A stretch of DNA of 64,000 nucleotides from Lamellibrachia satsuma (Eukaryota; Annelida; Polychaeta; Sabellida; Siboglinidae). Made by a program: the position numbers and the translations under genes. The notes under the pieces are model-generated. The model was not told where the DNA came from. It made no database searches and was given only the letters and a program-made list of their open reading frames with translations. This document shows positions 13,794 through 26,808 of this stretch, in pieces. The stretch spans positions 274,001-338,000 of the forward strand of contig BSQZ01000106.1 in NCBI GenBank assembly GCA_033239005.1. The letters are read 5' to 3'. The stretch's first letter is position 1. Every line of letters begins with the position of its first letter.

Positions 13794-16700
13794 AATAATA
13801 ATAATAATAATACTTATACAGCGCCCGATCAATCGAGATTGCTCTTAGGCGCTTTACATACATAGTAGTATTTTACTGGCCATACAATTGCTATAATTAT
13901 AGAATATAGAATTATAGAATAATTATACTGAGAATAGTCTACACAAATGCTAAACAATGCTGAAAAATAACCATGCTAAAATATAATATAACACTACTTT
14001 AAATATAGTTTGTAATACAAATAAAAGTAAAAAATTATCATGAAACTGCCAGCAAATTAAACATACTAATATATTATAAAAACTACTTTAAATATATTCA
14101 TTTATACAAGTAAGACTCAGAATATAATCACAAAAACGCTAAATACAATTATAAAAAAACTTCTTAAGAACTATACTTTCAATAAGTTCAGTAATACAAG
14201 TGAAAATAATAAAATAAATATACTAAGGAAATAATATATACAATATATAATGAATGCATATAAAATGTCCTCATCGGTGAGTTATAAAAAAGCTTTTTTT
14301 AAAACTGTGAGTTTTTAAAAGTGTCTTAAACACTTTTAATGAGTTCGCTGTCCTGAGAGGTGTTAAATTGTTCCATAAAACGGCTGAGCAAACAGTGAAA
14401 CGGCGATCACCATGTGTGACAGTCAGTGAAGCCGGTACGAATAAAAGGGCTGGCAGTGAAGCAGATCGTAGAGTTCTGTTAATGGGGCGGTAGCTAATTA
14501 ACTCAACCAGGTAGATCGGCGCCAGACCATTTAATGCACAATAGATTAAAAAAAGCACTTTGTAAGTTGGTCGCAAATGAACAGGCAGCCAACGTAAACG
14601 CTGAAACGTGGGTGTAATGTGTTCGTGTTTCCTAGTACGGGTAATGAGGCGAGTAACACAGTTCTGTACGTTTTGTAAACGTCGCAGCGCCGTCTGTGGG
14701 AGACCATAAAGAAGTGCATTTCCATAATCTAAACGCGATGTCAATAGTGCGTGAACAAGTAGATGGGGAGATTTCAAACTGGAAATCTGTTTTGAGTGGG
14801 GTACCACAGTGATCAGTATTAGGCCCTATGCTGTTTTTAATATATATAAATTATTTAGAAGATGGTATATCTAGCAAAGTACTCAAATTTGCAGATGATA
14901 CAAATGATACAGATAAACAAAGTTTACAGGATGATCTAGATAAATTAGTTAAATAGTCAGAAAAATGACAAATTTTATTCGATTTTGGGAAGTGTAAATG
15001 TATACACATAGGACATGGAAACATGGACGAAGAATATAAAATGGGGTATGATGTACTAGGTAGAACCACACAAGAAAAGGACTTAGGAGTAACATTTAGT
15101 TCTGACATGAAAGTTTCAGAGCAATGTGGGATTGCTGCTTCAAAAGGAAATAAAATTCTAGGGCTAATTAGGAGAACTATTATGTATAAGGAGAAATAGC
15201 TAAATGTACCCCTGTACAAAGCAATAGTTAGACCACATTTGGAATGTTGTATTCAAGCATGGAGGCCGTATCGTAAAAAGGACATAGACAAGCTAGAAAG
15301 AATACAACGAAGAGCAACTAAAATGATTCCAGAATTGGGAGACCTTAGTTAAAGTCGCTTATTACAATGTTGTTTGACAACACTAGATACCGGGAGACTA
15401 AGAGGAGACCAAATAGATGTGTTTAAAATAGTGAACGGTTATCAGGATGTTGATAGGAATATGTTCTTCAAACCTAAAGAAGGCAGTAGAACCAGAGGAC
15501 ACAAAGCACCATTAGTTAATGAGCAGTGTAGGTTGGACATGAGAAAGTAATCTTTCTCACAGAGGTTGACAAATGATTGGAACAAACTGCCAAATGATTG
15601 TGTTTAATGCCAGTAGTGTGAATATGTTTAAAAGTAGAATTGACAGATATTTGATAAGGGCAGGCTACACATAGATGAGAAAATTGTTGGACTCTCGATA
15701 AGCCAATGGCTTCCTTGTCCACTTGTCATCTGGAACTTGTTGTTTGGGTTGGCAATCATGTTAAAGTGTCTTGCATAATTCTTCGGTCAGATGTGGCCGA
15801 ATTCGCTCAATATTTCTTATATGATAGTAGCAGCGTTTCACAGTGTTGGTAATCTGGTGTTCCATTTTCAGGTTGCTGTCAAATTGCACACCCAAACTGC
15901 GCACACACGATGAAGGTTGAATTCAGGTTTTTGGTCAACCATGCAGCCACTTCCGCTACACACAATTCCACTTTCTGCAGCGCCGCCACAATGGATTCAT
16001 CTCGTTCAACTATGATGTATATTTGAGTGTCATCACCACAACACTGATACTGCATACCGTGTCTAGCGACAATATCTCCGATAGGTTTGGTGTACATACA
16101 ATACAATGTAGAGCCTAACACCGACCCTTGTGGGATGCCACACGTCAAGATTGAATCAACCGACTCGGCGCTTCCCACTGCCACTTTCAGATACCGTTCG
16201 CTGATGTACGATTGCAGCCACGCAAACGCCCTGACGGTGATGCCGAATGAGTGCTCAAGTCGAGTCATCAACAACTCATGATCGACTGTATCAAATGCGC
16301 ACAACAAATCAATTATCACGAGGATTGTTGTCCAGTGCCGCGGCGATGTCATTTTTGACACGGAGTAGCCCCGTTTCTGAAGAGGGGCTGCGACGTTATG
16401 CAGATTGGAAATGGTCGCGCAAAGCATTTTCATCAACGTGTTTGCTAATTTGTTTTGCAACCACTTTTTCAACCAAGTTCGACACAAATGGCAAGTTCGA
16501 CACAGGGCGATAGATCTGTAAGATGTCTTTATCCAGCATAGGTTATTTTAAAAGTGGCTTAACGATTGCATGCTTGAAATCAGCACGTTGGTTTGATGTG
16601 GTGAGAGACGCGTTTATAGAAGATGTGATTAGTGGCACTAACTCATGTGAACATTGCTTTAGTAGCCACATAGTAGTAGTATTGGATCTAATTCGCATGA

Positions 16701-16850
16701 TTTACCCGGAGCGGACGCAACTAATCGTGCAACGTCCGATTCTGTGACTGTCTCAAAGCAGACTAGTGGGACACCACCGAATACCGCGTCGTTGTGGTGT
16801 TGACATATAAAGCAGTTTGCTACTATGATAGTTTGCACTGTTTTTTTTAG
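13794..16850 (-). mobile_element. L2/CR1-type non-LTR retrotransposon, 5'-truncated, interrupted
   Basis: Minus-strand reverse transcriptase remnant. From 5' to 3' it holds SAPGKSCELDPI, IYRPVSNLPFVSNLVEKVV, AFDTVDHELL, GIPQGSVLG, CCGDDTQIY (the YADD box, altered), then NLNSTF and VRSLGVQFDSNLKMEHQI. After an interruption at about 14766-15770 come LLVHALLTSRLDYGNALLYG and RLRWLPVHLRPTYKVLFL. It has stops and at least one frameshift (near 16300-16400), so it is dead. The 3' UTR runs from 14270 to 13815, with a tail of TTA repeats on the minus strand at 13794-13814. The tail-proximal sequence with tacagcgcc and ggcgctttaca recurs near 60290. Confidence 0.85.
14773..15765 (+). mobile_element. 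Non-LTR element (family B) nested inside the minus-strand LINE
   Basis: Plus-strand reverse transcriptase C-terminal half: SNWKSVLSGVPQ, GPMLFLIYIN, KVLKFADDT (the active-site box), [63 protein letters not shown]. Several in-frame stops but no frameshift seen. It splits the outer element between EELCKT and LLVHALLTS. It ends ggcaatcatgttaaag. Related fragments lie at 13236-13560, 45090-45225 and 48190-48360. Confidence 0.85.
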
Positions 16851-16936
16851 GGGGGATTGCTCTGGATAATGTTAATGTTCGTCGCAGTACTGATTAACTG
16901 TGCAGTGACCCTGGTTGATAATGACAGACATCTGGC

Positions 16937-17680
16937 AGGCCCGTAGGTAGCCGTACGCACGTGGGTCAACATCAATATGACAAACACATATTTAAAAAAT
17001 CCAACCCGTCTAAATAAATTGATTGGTCCATCACTAATCTGAATGGCATCCATCGTGGTGTATAAGTACGAATCAGACAGGGCGGTCTACACTCACTGCA
17101 CAGGACACAGTGTTAACCTAACTGTTGTGCAGGCCAACAAATAATCATTGGTTAGAAGATGGACACAGATCAGGACACAGTGTTAACCTAACTGTTGTGC
17201 AGGCCAACAGATAATCATTGGTTAGAAGATGGACACAGATCAGGACACAGTGTTAACCTAACTGTTGTGCAGGCCAACAAATAGCCATTGGTTAGAAGAT
17301 GGACACAGATCAGGACACAGTGTTAACCTAACTGTTGTGCAGGCCAACAAATAGCCATTGGTTAGAAGATGGACACAGATCAGGACACAGTGTTAACCTA
17401 ACTGTTGTGCAGGCCAACAAATAGCCATTGGTTAGAAGATGGACACAGATCAGGACACAGTGTTAACCTAACTGTTGTGCAGGCCAACAAATAGCCATTG
17501 GTTAGAAGATGGACACAGATCAGGACACAGTGTTAACCTAACTGTTATGCATGCCAACAAATAGCCATTGGTTAGAAGATTGACACATGCACTCAAACAA
17601 TTCCCCTTTCCTTCAACTACTCAACTCGGAGGTTGCGTGTCTTTCAGGCTGAGCTCGAGTTCTGTATTTAGCTACGAGCG
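16937..17680. repeat. Left arm of an imperfect inverted repeat
   Basis: Matches 19325-19633 read in reverse: ccgtaggtagccgtacgcac, ggcatccatcgtgg, a gtctacactcactg block, gccaacaaatagcca and aggctgagctcgag. In + frames with repairs it resembles the same protein as the other arm (MASIVVYKYE, VYTH, VNL, QANK) but carries stops and a frameshift. The 70-bp array lies within it. Confidence 0.7.
17104..17590. repeat. 70-bp x 7 minisatellite
   Basis: Units start at 17104, 17174, 17244 and so on to 17524, exactly 70 apart. Early units have aataatcattgg and later ones aatagccattgg; the last unit is degenerate. The unit equals part of the decayed frame shared with the right inverted arm, which has only one copy. 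Confidence 0.95.
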
Positions 17681-18528
17681 ATATATTGTTCTCATCCAAC
17701 ACAATTACAGGACTGTCAGTAATATCAGCGAACACGATCTCACGGACGGTGCCACTAAGGGGCCATATATAATAAGTAGCCTCAATAAAATAATTGTAAT
17801 CTTCTTTTTGTTGCCAGTGTAAAGACAAATGTCGGAACGAGAGCTTTTTCAGTTGCGAAATATAAGTATTTTAAATATTATATTATAAGGAGAGACGTAG
17901 TTAGGTAAGTGGGGAAGACGATTCTGTAGAACGTTATGGCAAAGCTTGCGTACGGGGCCCGTTTAACACTTTGTTCCCCACGACATTTTAAATACAGCCA
18001 TTTACACGAATACGACGCATTTGTACTGAAATAAATATTGCCTGGCAAGGCAGGTTACGTTTATGACGCATTACGTAATGTTACGTGTGGCGTGTGCTAG
18101 AGAAGCCGATATTCTCGAAGCGTGTTCGTTCCGTCTCGAAGGAGCTTTGTGTGACGTCACACTGATAACATTTATTGAACGTGAGTTTACCCGTCTTTCT
18201 GTGTAAAAAAGCTGAAGCTGGTAAATATTTACTTGTGTCGTATTGCAGAGAAAGGTAAGGTGTCCTATTTAAACGAATTATACATGGTATTGTTTCTTCT
18301 TTTTTTGCGTTCATGTGACACACTCGAACTTAATTAATACTAAGAAATATTCATGGGTACTTTTATGTCTAGGCTGGCGGTGAATATGTCATGATCGCTA
18401 ACTGCAAATAACATCCCTCTCCTCCGTGTGGGCGTAATGTTAGCGTTCGACGAATGAAGTTGTGAATGATGTGTTCACCCAACGTCTTGTTCTTTTTCGA
18501 CTCGTGTAATAGACAATCCAGACAAGCG
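17680..18528. other. Spacer between inverted arms, no supported gene
   Basis: A minus-strand open stretch at 17613-17828 continues the arm's frame (GTVREIVFADITDSPVIVLD). I do not recognise it. The rest shows nothing definable. Confidence 0.4.
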
Positions 18529-19011
18529 CTTAGTTGTCCCCGTAGCGTCACTTAGTTGTCCCCATGGCGTCACTTAGTTGTCCCCATGGCGTCACTTAGT
18601 TGTCCCCGTGGCGTCACTTAGTTGTCCCCGTAGCGTCACTTAGTTGTCCCCATGGCGTCACTTAGTTGTCCCCGTGGCGTCACTTAGTTGTCCCCGTGGC
18701 GTCACTTAGTTGTCCCCGTAGCGTCACTTAGTTGTCCCCATGGCGTCACTTAGTTGTCCCCGTGGCGTCACTTAGTTGTCCCCGTGGCGTCACTTAGTTG
18801 TCCCCGTGGCGTCACTTGGTCATTCCCGTAGCGTCACTTAGTTGTCCCCGTGGCGTCACTTAGTTGTCCCCGTGGCGTCACTTAGTTGTCCCCGTGGCGT
18901 CACTTGGTTGTTCCCGTGGCGTCACTTAGTTGTCCCCGTGGAGTCACTTAGTTGTCCCCGTGGCGTCACTTAGTTGTCCCCATAGCGTCACTTAGTTGTC
19001 CCCGTGGCGTC
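18529..19011. repeat. 22-bp x about 22 minisatellite
   Basis: Unit cttagttgtccccgtggcgtca with variants gtagcg, catggcg and a few singletons. Starts are 22 apart. It sits inside the loop of the inverted repeat. Confidence 0.95.
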
Positions 19012-19257
19012 GCGTGGCACTAAATGATATCGTCGGGTAAGTTCTCACGGACGGTGCCTGTGTCTATTATCACTGTGCGGTTTGCTCGCCTCAATCTCAA
19101 ATCTTCCCGCTAACCCTACAGCACTGTCAACTCGGCCCTCTCTTGCCGCAGCTGGGCGATTGCAGTGGTTGCTTCTTTGGCAGAGGTTACACTGTTAGGA
19201 CTAGGAATGTGGAGAGAGGAAGCCGACTCTGGAAGGCATGTTCATTGGTCACTATTG

Positions 19258-19633
19258 TTATGATGAAGTCAAAGTGTTTGATGGACAAAAGTCTGGCTTT
19301 GTTGTCCCCATCGTCTGTGAATCGACTAACTCGAGCTCAGCCTGAAAGACACGAAACTTCTGGGAGTAGTTGAAAGAGAAGGCGATCTGCTGGTCTGTGT
19401 CCATCATACTTCTAACTAGTGGCTCTTTGTTGGCATGCACAATAGCCACATTAACATTGTGTCCTCTGTAGTGAGTGTAGATGACGCTGGATAGGCCCTA
19501 TCAGCTGTCTTCGTGCTTACACCCCACGATGGATGCCAGCCAGGACCATTCATTTTCTGGGGGCAGATTGGATTTTAAAGATATGTGTTTCTCAGTTTTA
19601 TGGAAGCACGTGCGTACGGCTACCTACGCGCCG
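19258..19633 (-). pseudogene. Right inverted arm with unrecognised decayed reading frame
   Basis: Minus-strand frame reads IYTHYRGHNVNVAIVHANKE, then DTDQQIAFSFNYSQKF and FRVFQAELELVDS, ending at a stop near 19258. Two in-frame stops (TGA, TAG) precede it. The other arm (16937-17680) retains the same residues where alignable, so both derive from one protein-coding sequence, of a mobile element or a duplicated host gene. I do not recognise the family and infer no function. Confidence 0.5.
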
Positions 19634-19869
19634 GAAACATTATAGTCTAAACGTTATTCAAGTGGCGTCCTCTTGCCGATAATTGCGCGTGAAAAACACA
19701 ATATGATGCCTGAACATACTGACCTCAAATAATGTTCCAGTATCTGGTCAATTACCTATAGAAGCAGGGACGTAAAAAAAGGGCAGACGTTAATTTAAGA
19801 AAAACAGGTAACATTATTATTTTTTAGATATATAAGTTCTATTGTGGGTTTGTTACAGAAAGTGTGTGA

Positions 19870-20172
<303 letters not shown>

Positions 20173-22177
20173 TGCTACTCTCTGTCTGCCTCTTTGTCAC
20201 TTTTTGTCTGTCGTTTTTAATCTTTGTCTCTCAATATAATGTACCTCTGTCACTCTCTATATCACTTTCTGCGTCGACCTCTGTTTACATCTCCGTACAA
20301 TGCCACTCTATGATATCACTGCATGTACCTTTGTATGAAACCTCTGTGTGTACCTCTGTATGAAACATCTGTGTAGTACTGTGTACCTCTGTACGAAACA
20401 TCTCTACGCGTTCTCTGTGTCTGTCTCTCTCGCCACGGTCCGCTGCCGCCACGTTTTACTGCTGTCATCACACCACGCCTGGCCCAGTGTCTAATATCAT
20501 CACGCCTGGTCCCGCTATTCCGGGGTCAACTGTCATCACACCTCACCTTCGTACTATGTGTCGCGACCACCAAGTTGTTTGTAGCGGAAGAAATGCACAA
20601 ACTGTGTATCAGCTGCTGAATCTAACAAAACCTATTACTCGAACAACTACTGCATTTGAAATGCATTAGATGAATTGAATCGTATGCATTTATTAACTGA
20701 TATATTTCTGCTGCTAGATAGAGTTACTATTTTAATCTTCCACTGTGCAACATTAATTGATGTCGATAAATTGTGAATTTGGAATTGATACAAATTAAAT
20801 GAATTGAAATTGAGACAATTGTTTCTAGTATTGTTAGAATTAAACTTGTTGAAACTGATTCATGTGTTCAATAATGTTCAAAGCGACTTAATAGCACCAG
20901 ATGTATATGCCTATTTTGAACAGTTTACGTGCTCTTTTGTATCTTTTTCTCTTTTCCAGGGAAAGACATCACTTATAGTTCCAATGTCTCTAATTCGAGG
21001 AAGAATGCAGCTATCTTCATAAACAACTGAGATGCATCAATTAGAGTATTCACAATACATAATATACTGTATTAACAAGTTTTGCTCCATTGAACATATA
21101 CTATATAGACCATTCCACGACGAAGTGGACAAAGACTTAAAATTTATCAATTTCAATTATTGTATTAAATGTATTCTTTTGTGATAGCCATTTGCCACAT
21201 ACTTTGATCGTTTACTTATACATTAGCAAAGAAAAACACTCTACAATGTGTACTTATTAAAACTACAGCAGCTCAAAAGAAAAATCGTGGTAAAAATGTA
21301 ACGCGAGCCCATATATGTTTTCGTAACGTAAATCATATAAAAACTGTAAATAACATATAATAACAAATTCGCTATAATGTTTACGAAAGAATCAAAGTAA
21401 TGCAAGATATATATGTCCCGAATGGAGAAAGCTCCATTGTGTGCCCAAGTTGTTAATTTCTTCTCCGAATTACGGAAGTAAGAGTCCGTAAAGTCAATCC
21501 GAATATGACCACGGGGCTAAGAATAGGTCAAACACATGTGTCGCGTGCAGAAGATTTCGGAGGTTTTGTGCAGCCACCCTCCTCTCTCTAAAGACTTGCC
21601 TACGGGTGGAAGTTGCAAAATGATCACACTGACGACGTAGCCGGATGTGTCGGTCCTCTGAACGTGACGTCACACAAAGAGCCCCTGACCTTGGAAGATC
21701 GGCCAATGGCCCATTTTGCTGGACATGCGACCTAGAAATGTGAAATGTACGTCTGTTGGATAAATTGAATGAGATAGTTATGAGACCGACGCATGTTGAC
21801 AACATCTATAAATAATTGTGATTGTTATTTCGATTTGACAGTTTTATATGAAATAAAGTTTGCAACTATCTCTATAAAGCGAATTTAAAGTCGGAGGATA
21901 ATCAAACGAATTAGCTTAATGTAAATCGTATGATTTTTGCGACACACGTCTCGGAATCGTAGACTAGAAGTGTCACATTGCAGGTAATTTCTTGATACTG
22001 TAAAATGACGTTACACATAATTATTAATATTGGAACTTGTCAACAGCTGTTCGTGAACGTACTGAACGGAAAGGTATAATTTTATAAAAAAAATAACGGT
22101 CAAATTACTTTCAAACAATGTGCTCAGTTAAAACACATTTGGGCGGCCATGATGTTAAAATATCTAGTTTACACTAG

Positions 22178-22216
22178 AATATATAGGTATAGTGTAAATT
22201 ATACCTATATATTTTA
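22178..22216. repeat. Hairpin with 14-bp stem
   Basis: The arm aatatataggtata is followed by gtgtaaat and its reverse complement tatacctatatatt. Confidence 0.8.
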
Positions 22217-22964
22217 TTGTAATTTGTTTACGCTAAAATTGATCAGACGTTTTACCTCTACATCTGTTCAACTCAATACTCAACATTACTGTTGGCCGGC
22301 TCTTTTGTAAACAACACACACCGAAGAACTACCGGCACTTGATCGATGCGGGAGGTCGTAAAGAGCATAGTACCGTGAAGAAAAACAAAGTTTAATGTCC
22401 TCGTACGAGCTACTTGACGTTGTCATTCATCGCGTCGCTAAAGTGCCGACCAACGCGGTAGAGCACCACCCAAACGGTCAAACACTGTCTTGTATAAGGC
22501 GGACATATCCGGTTACAGACGATGTGGAAGTTTCTATGAATCAGCGCTACTACCTGGTTGTCAGAAAATCGGCGAATACGGAAATGTGCGTCCATTTGTG
22601 AAGTTAGTCGACATCGTGTCGTTGCTATCTTTCAAGAAAGCTTCCGATCGAGTCGTTGATGTATTTCGGCGACGGACTTGTGTTCATTTTCGTCGGTGTT
22701 TCAAGCTAAGCCTTGCTGTAAACCAAAGGTATGACACTCACTTGTTTCTGTTCTTTTGCTATGTAGTGGGCGTAGACAATAATTTCCACAACTCTCGAAA
22801 GTGCATCGCAGAATCTTACTATTCCATGAGCCAGGGAAACCTGGTATTTTTTACATACAAACATGGAGCATTTGATTGCCCCCGTCTTCATAACTGGCTT
22901 AAAGCCCCCCTTAAACAAACTGCATTTTGTTGAGGACATAGCGTTTAACACCACGGCCAGTCAT

Positions 22965-23036
22965 TGGAAGTTACTGCTGTCCTCGTGAGAGACAGCCGTT
23001 GGTCCCTTCTGCCTGGTGCCCATGCTAGGAGAAATA
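22965..23036 (+). mobile_element. SINE fragment (central domain only)
   Basis: Contains gagagacagccgttggtccc, then ggtgcccatgctagg. This matches the central part of the tRNA-headed SINEs at 25.86, 30.40 and 32.73 kb. The tRNA-like head is missing. Confidence 0.65.
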
Positions 23037-23255
23037 ACATATGACGTAACGCGGCTCAGTCAATTATATTGACGTCATCGCTAGAGGATACGATCGAATT
23101 AATTGTTTTCGTATTTGATGATACCAGTGTGCTACTGACAGGTAAGTGCCCTAGCAATAGGGACGGTGGCAACAGGATCAGCGTCACTGTGACGGTGTCA
23201 GATTATATTAAAAAACTGTGGTTCACGAAAACAAATTTTGGCGGTCAATATGTTG

Positions 23256-24584
<1,329 letters not shown>

Positions 24585-25027
24585 AGTTACACTGGCTTCC
24601 TGTTACTTATCGAATCGATAGTAAACTGTCCACTCTTACATATCGAGCTCGATCTACACATCAACCACCCTACTACGACAGTCTTAAGCATCTTTCAAAT
24701 ATCCCCAGGCAGCTCAGATCATCAATATCACAACAACTTATTGTTTGTAAAACTAAATTTAACTTGGGAATTTAATTTAACCGGAATGAAATCGTTTTGA
24801 AAACATTTGAAACTATAGCTACCTTCCCAAAAAAAAATTCAAGACATATTTATTCCAAATTGCCTTTCCGCCATTAATCTTGGTTCCTCGTTCTGATAAT
24901 GACTTTTGCGGGTCCCTGTACACGGTTATGCTTAATGATTCTGGTGTGTTGCGCCTCTGAGCTCATGTTCCTGAGGATAAAAGAACCGTAGAAGCGTATT
25001 ATTAATATTATTATTATTATTATTATT
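24585..25027 (+). mobile_element. L2-like non-LTR retrotransposon 3' end
   Basis: The plus strand reads HWLPVTYRIDSKLSTLTYRA, PYYDSLKHL, LRSSISQQL and NFKTYLFQIAF. This is the standard C-terminus of an L2/CR1-type reverse transcriptase, as seen also at 14.3-14.8 kb on the other strand. It is followed by a 3' UTR and an ATT microsatellite tail at about 24998-25027. In-frame stops show it is dead. Confidence 0.75.
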
Positions 25028-25039
25028 AAACTACTTGAG

Positions 25040-25515
25040 TGTGCCTGTAATAAAAAAATGCAAAGCCTGACAATTTGTTTTCATCGCAAACTATTATTCT
25101 AACATATTGAGCGGCATGGGGCAATGGAAACACCGTAAGTAAGTTAGTAACTTTACAAAAACGCGCCATACGAATAATTAACAATAAGTGACATAGAAGT
25201 CACACTGATCCCATATTTAAACCTCAAAACATCCTTAAAATTGTAGATGTATACAAGTTGATGTCTCACTATTTATGTATGACTTTCACCATAACATATT
25301 GCCTAAGTCATTTACAAATTGCATGCCTAAAAAGAATTTGGATGAAAGTAGCAGAATCACTAGACAACATAACCTTCTTGCGAAAGAGAGACCTAGAACA
25401 CAGTTTCCGTCTAAGTTGCCCAAACATAATTTCACAAAAATGTGGAACATTGTAGGTAATAAGATACAGAATATTAATCATAGGTCAAAGTTTAAACACG
25501 TTATCTAAACACTAC
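25040..25515 (+). mobile_element. Second non-LTR reverse transcriptase C-terminal fragment
   Basis: One + frame reads MYDFHHNILPKSF, then ITRQHNLL, KERPRTQFPSKLPKHNF and KMWNIVGNKI. This matches the C-terminal region of another CR1/Jockey-type lineage (FMYDFHHNLLP, TRQ, WN.LP). Shifted frames are needed upstream. It directly abuts the tail of the previous element. Confidence 0.65.
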
Positions 25516-25707
25516 TTAGATGAATACCCTTATTCAGTGCACTGTTCAAACCCTAGATGTATGGAATGCAGTTAGAATTGTTTGAAACTTCCAACCATTC
25601 TAACCACATGGAATTGTGGAAGTATCTTATTTCGGCTGGTAAACTTATATGTCAATGTGTGTTTCGATTCAGGCATTCAAGCTATGTTACTTATTACTTA
25701 TATTAAG

Positions 25708-25862
25708 GGGCGCGATTGTCGTGTGTGGGGCGCGGTGGTCGTGTGTGGGGCGCGGTGGTCGTGTGTGGGGCGCGGTGGTCGTGTGTGGGGCGCGGTGGTC
25801 GTGTGTGGGGCGCGGTGGTCGTGTGTGGGGCGCGGTGGTTGTGTGTGGGGCGCGGTGGTCGT
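25708..25862. repeat. 20-bp minisatellite expanded from a SINE head
   Basis: About eight copies of ggggcgcggtggtcgtgtgt. The array runs directly into the SINE, whose own first bases are ggggcgcggtggtcgtgtgg. An independent minus-strand SINE at 52.5 kb also begins ggggcgcggtgg, so the unit is the SINE 5' end. Confidence 0.9.
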
Positions 25863-26105
25863 GTGGTAGAGAGTCGGGCTGTCGGTCGAGGGGACTGAGG
25901 TTCGAAACCACATCCGCCGTCTCGAAGCTTGGGCAATTTCGTTCACCCCAATTTGCCGTGTCTTTCGGAAGAGACACTAAAAGCCGTTGGTCCCTTCTCT
26001 CTGGTGCCTATGCCAGGGGATGTAAAAGATCCCACACAGGGAACTGGAAAACACCTGTGACAGACTCACTAACTCTAGAGAAGGAAAACTCTAAATGGGT
26101 GAATG
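25846..26105 (+). mobile_element. tRNA-derived SINE
   Basis: The head is tRNA-like, with A-box-like gtggtagagagtcgg and B box ggttcgaaacc. The anticodon-loop region ctgtcgg resembles tRNA-Asp. The body contains tcgaagcttgggcaatttcg and the conserved block ctttcggaagagacactaaa followed by agccgttggtccc. The 3' part has actctagagaaggaaaactc. The shared central block suggests one of the widespread invertebrate SINE superfamilies; which one I cannot state. Confidence 0.85.
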
Positions 26106-26450
26106 GATATTTCGATTGATTAAGCGATGGATCGATGGTTTTATGTATCATTAGATCGATGGAGCAATGTATCGATGGATCGAATGTTAGTCTGGACGTT
26201 GGATGGACGGATGGGTGGAATGCTGATTTGGACAGATGGATTAATGAATGGTTAGTTGGTTGGATTGATTGATTGATTGATTGAATGAATGAATGAATGA
26301 ATGAATGAATGAATGAATGATTGATTGATTGATTGTTTGATTGATTTATTTATTTATTTATTTATTTATTTATTGATTTATCGATTGATTGGTTGATTGA
26401 TGATTGGATGGACAGACGGACCGACCGACGGATGAATTGATCCACGAATT
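26106..26450. repeat. Degenerate tetranucleotide tract
   Basis: Runs of GATG/GATC, then TTGA, TGAA (26280-26318), TTTA (26342-26372) and again TTGA. They follow directly on the SINE's 3' end. Confidence 0.85.
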
Positions 26451-26559
26451 CACGTATCCACTAACGTAAACGTCAACTATTTGAAAACACATAAATACAT
26501 AACATGCATATTGAGGCCAGCTAGATCTCCGGCGTAGAGGCTCCCCATTACATTAGCCG

Positions 26560-26808
26560 GCTCGACGTGTGTCGCTCACGCGCTAGCGTCGTCAAGCGTG
26601 TCGGTTTTGTAGCTAGGTGTCAATTACCGTTTACCGCTCGATTATAGAATTACCGTCGTGACGTCGACTGCGACCGGTTGTGATCGGTCGAACTGCCACG
26701 CACGCAAGCAGTCTGCTCGGCGATACGGCTAAAGGTGCGCGCACTACCGAGACACGGAAGAACTACCTGCACACGACATACCTACCTGACTGATTTCGTT
26801 CTTAACAG
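26560..26808 (+). promoter_or_regulatory. Probable CpG-rich promoter and non-coding first exon
   Basis: An island rich in CG dinucleotides in otherwise AT-rich sequence, ending ttcttaacag|gtgagtgctc, a strong splice donor at 26809. The next downstream acceptor on this strand with a coding continuation is the exon at 41857. I infer the 5' UTR exon and promoter of the myosin-chitin synthase gene. The transcription start cannot be placed, and the island could serve an unrelated transcript. Confidence 0.4.

Noticed and set aside
22395..22933. Possible host exons (open stretches of 68 and 147 codons)
   Set aside because: They overlap in different frames, have no recognised family, and end without convincing splice sites. 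Not supported as a gene.
25582..26119. Open frames rich in VWGAVV or PHTRPPRPT
   Set aside because: Translations of the 20-bp SINE-head array, open in several frames on both strands.
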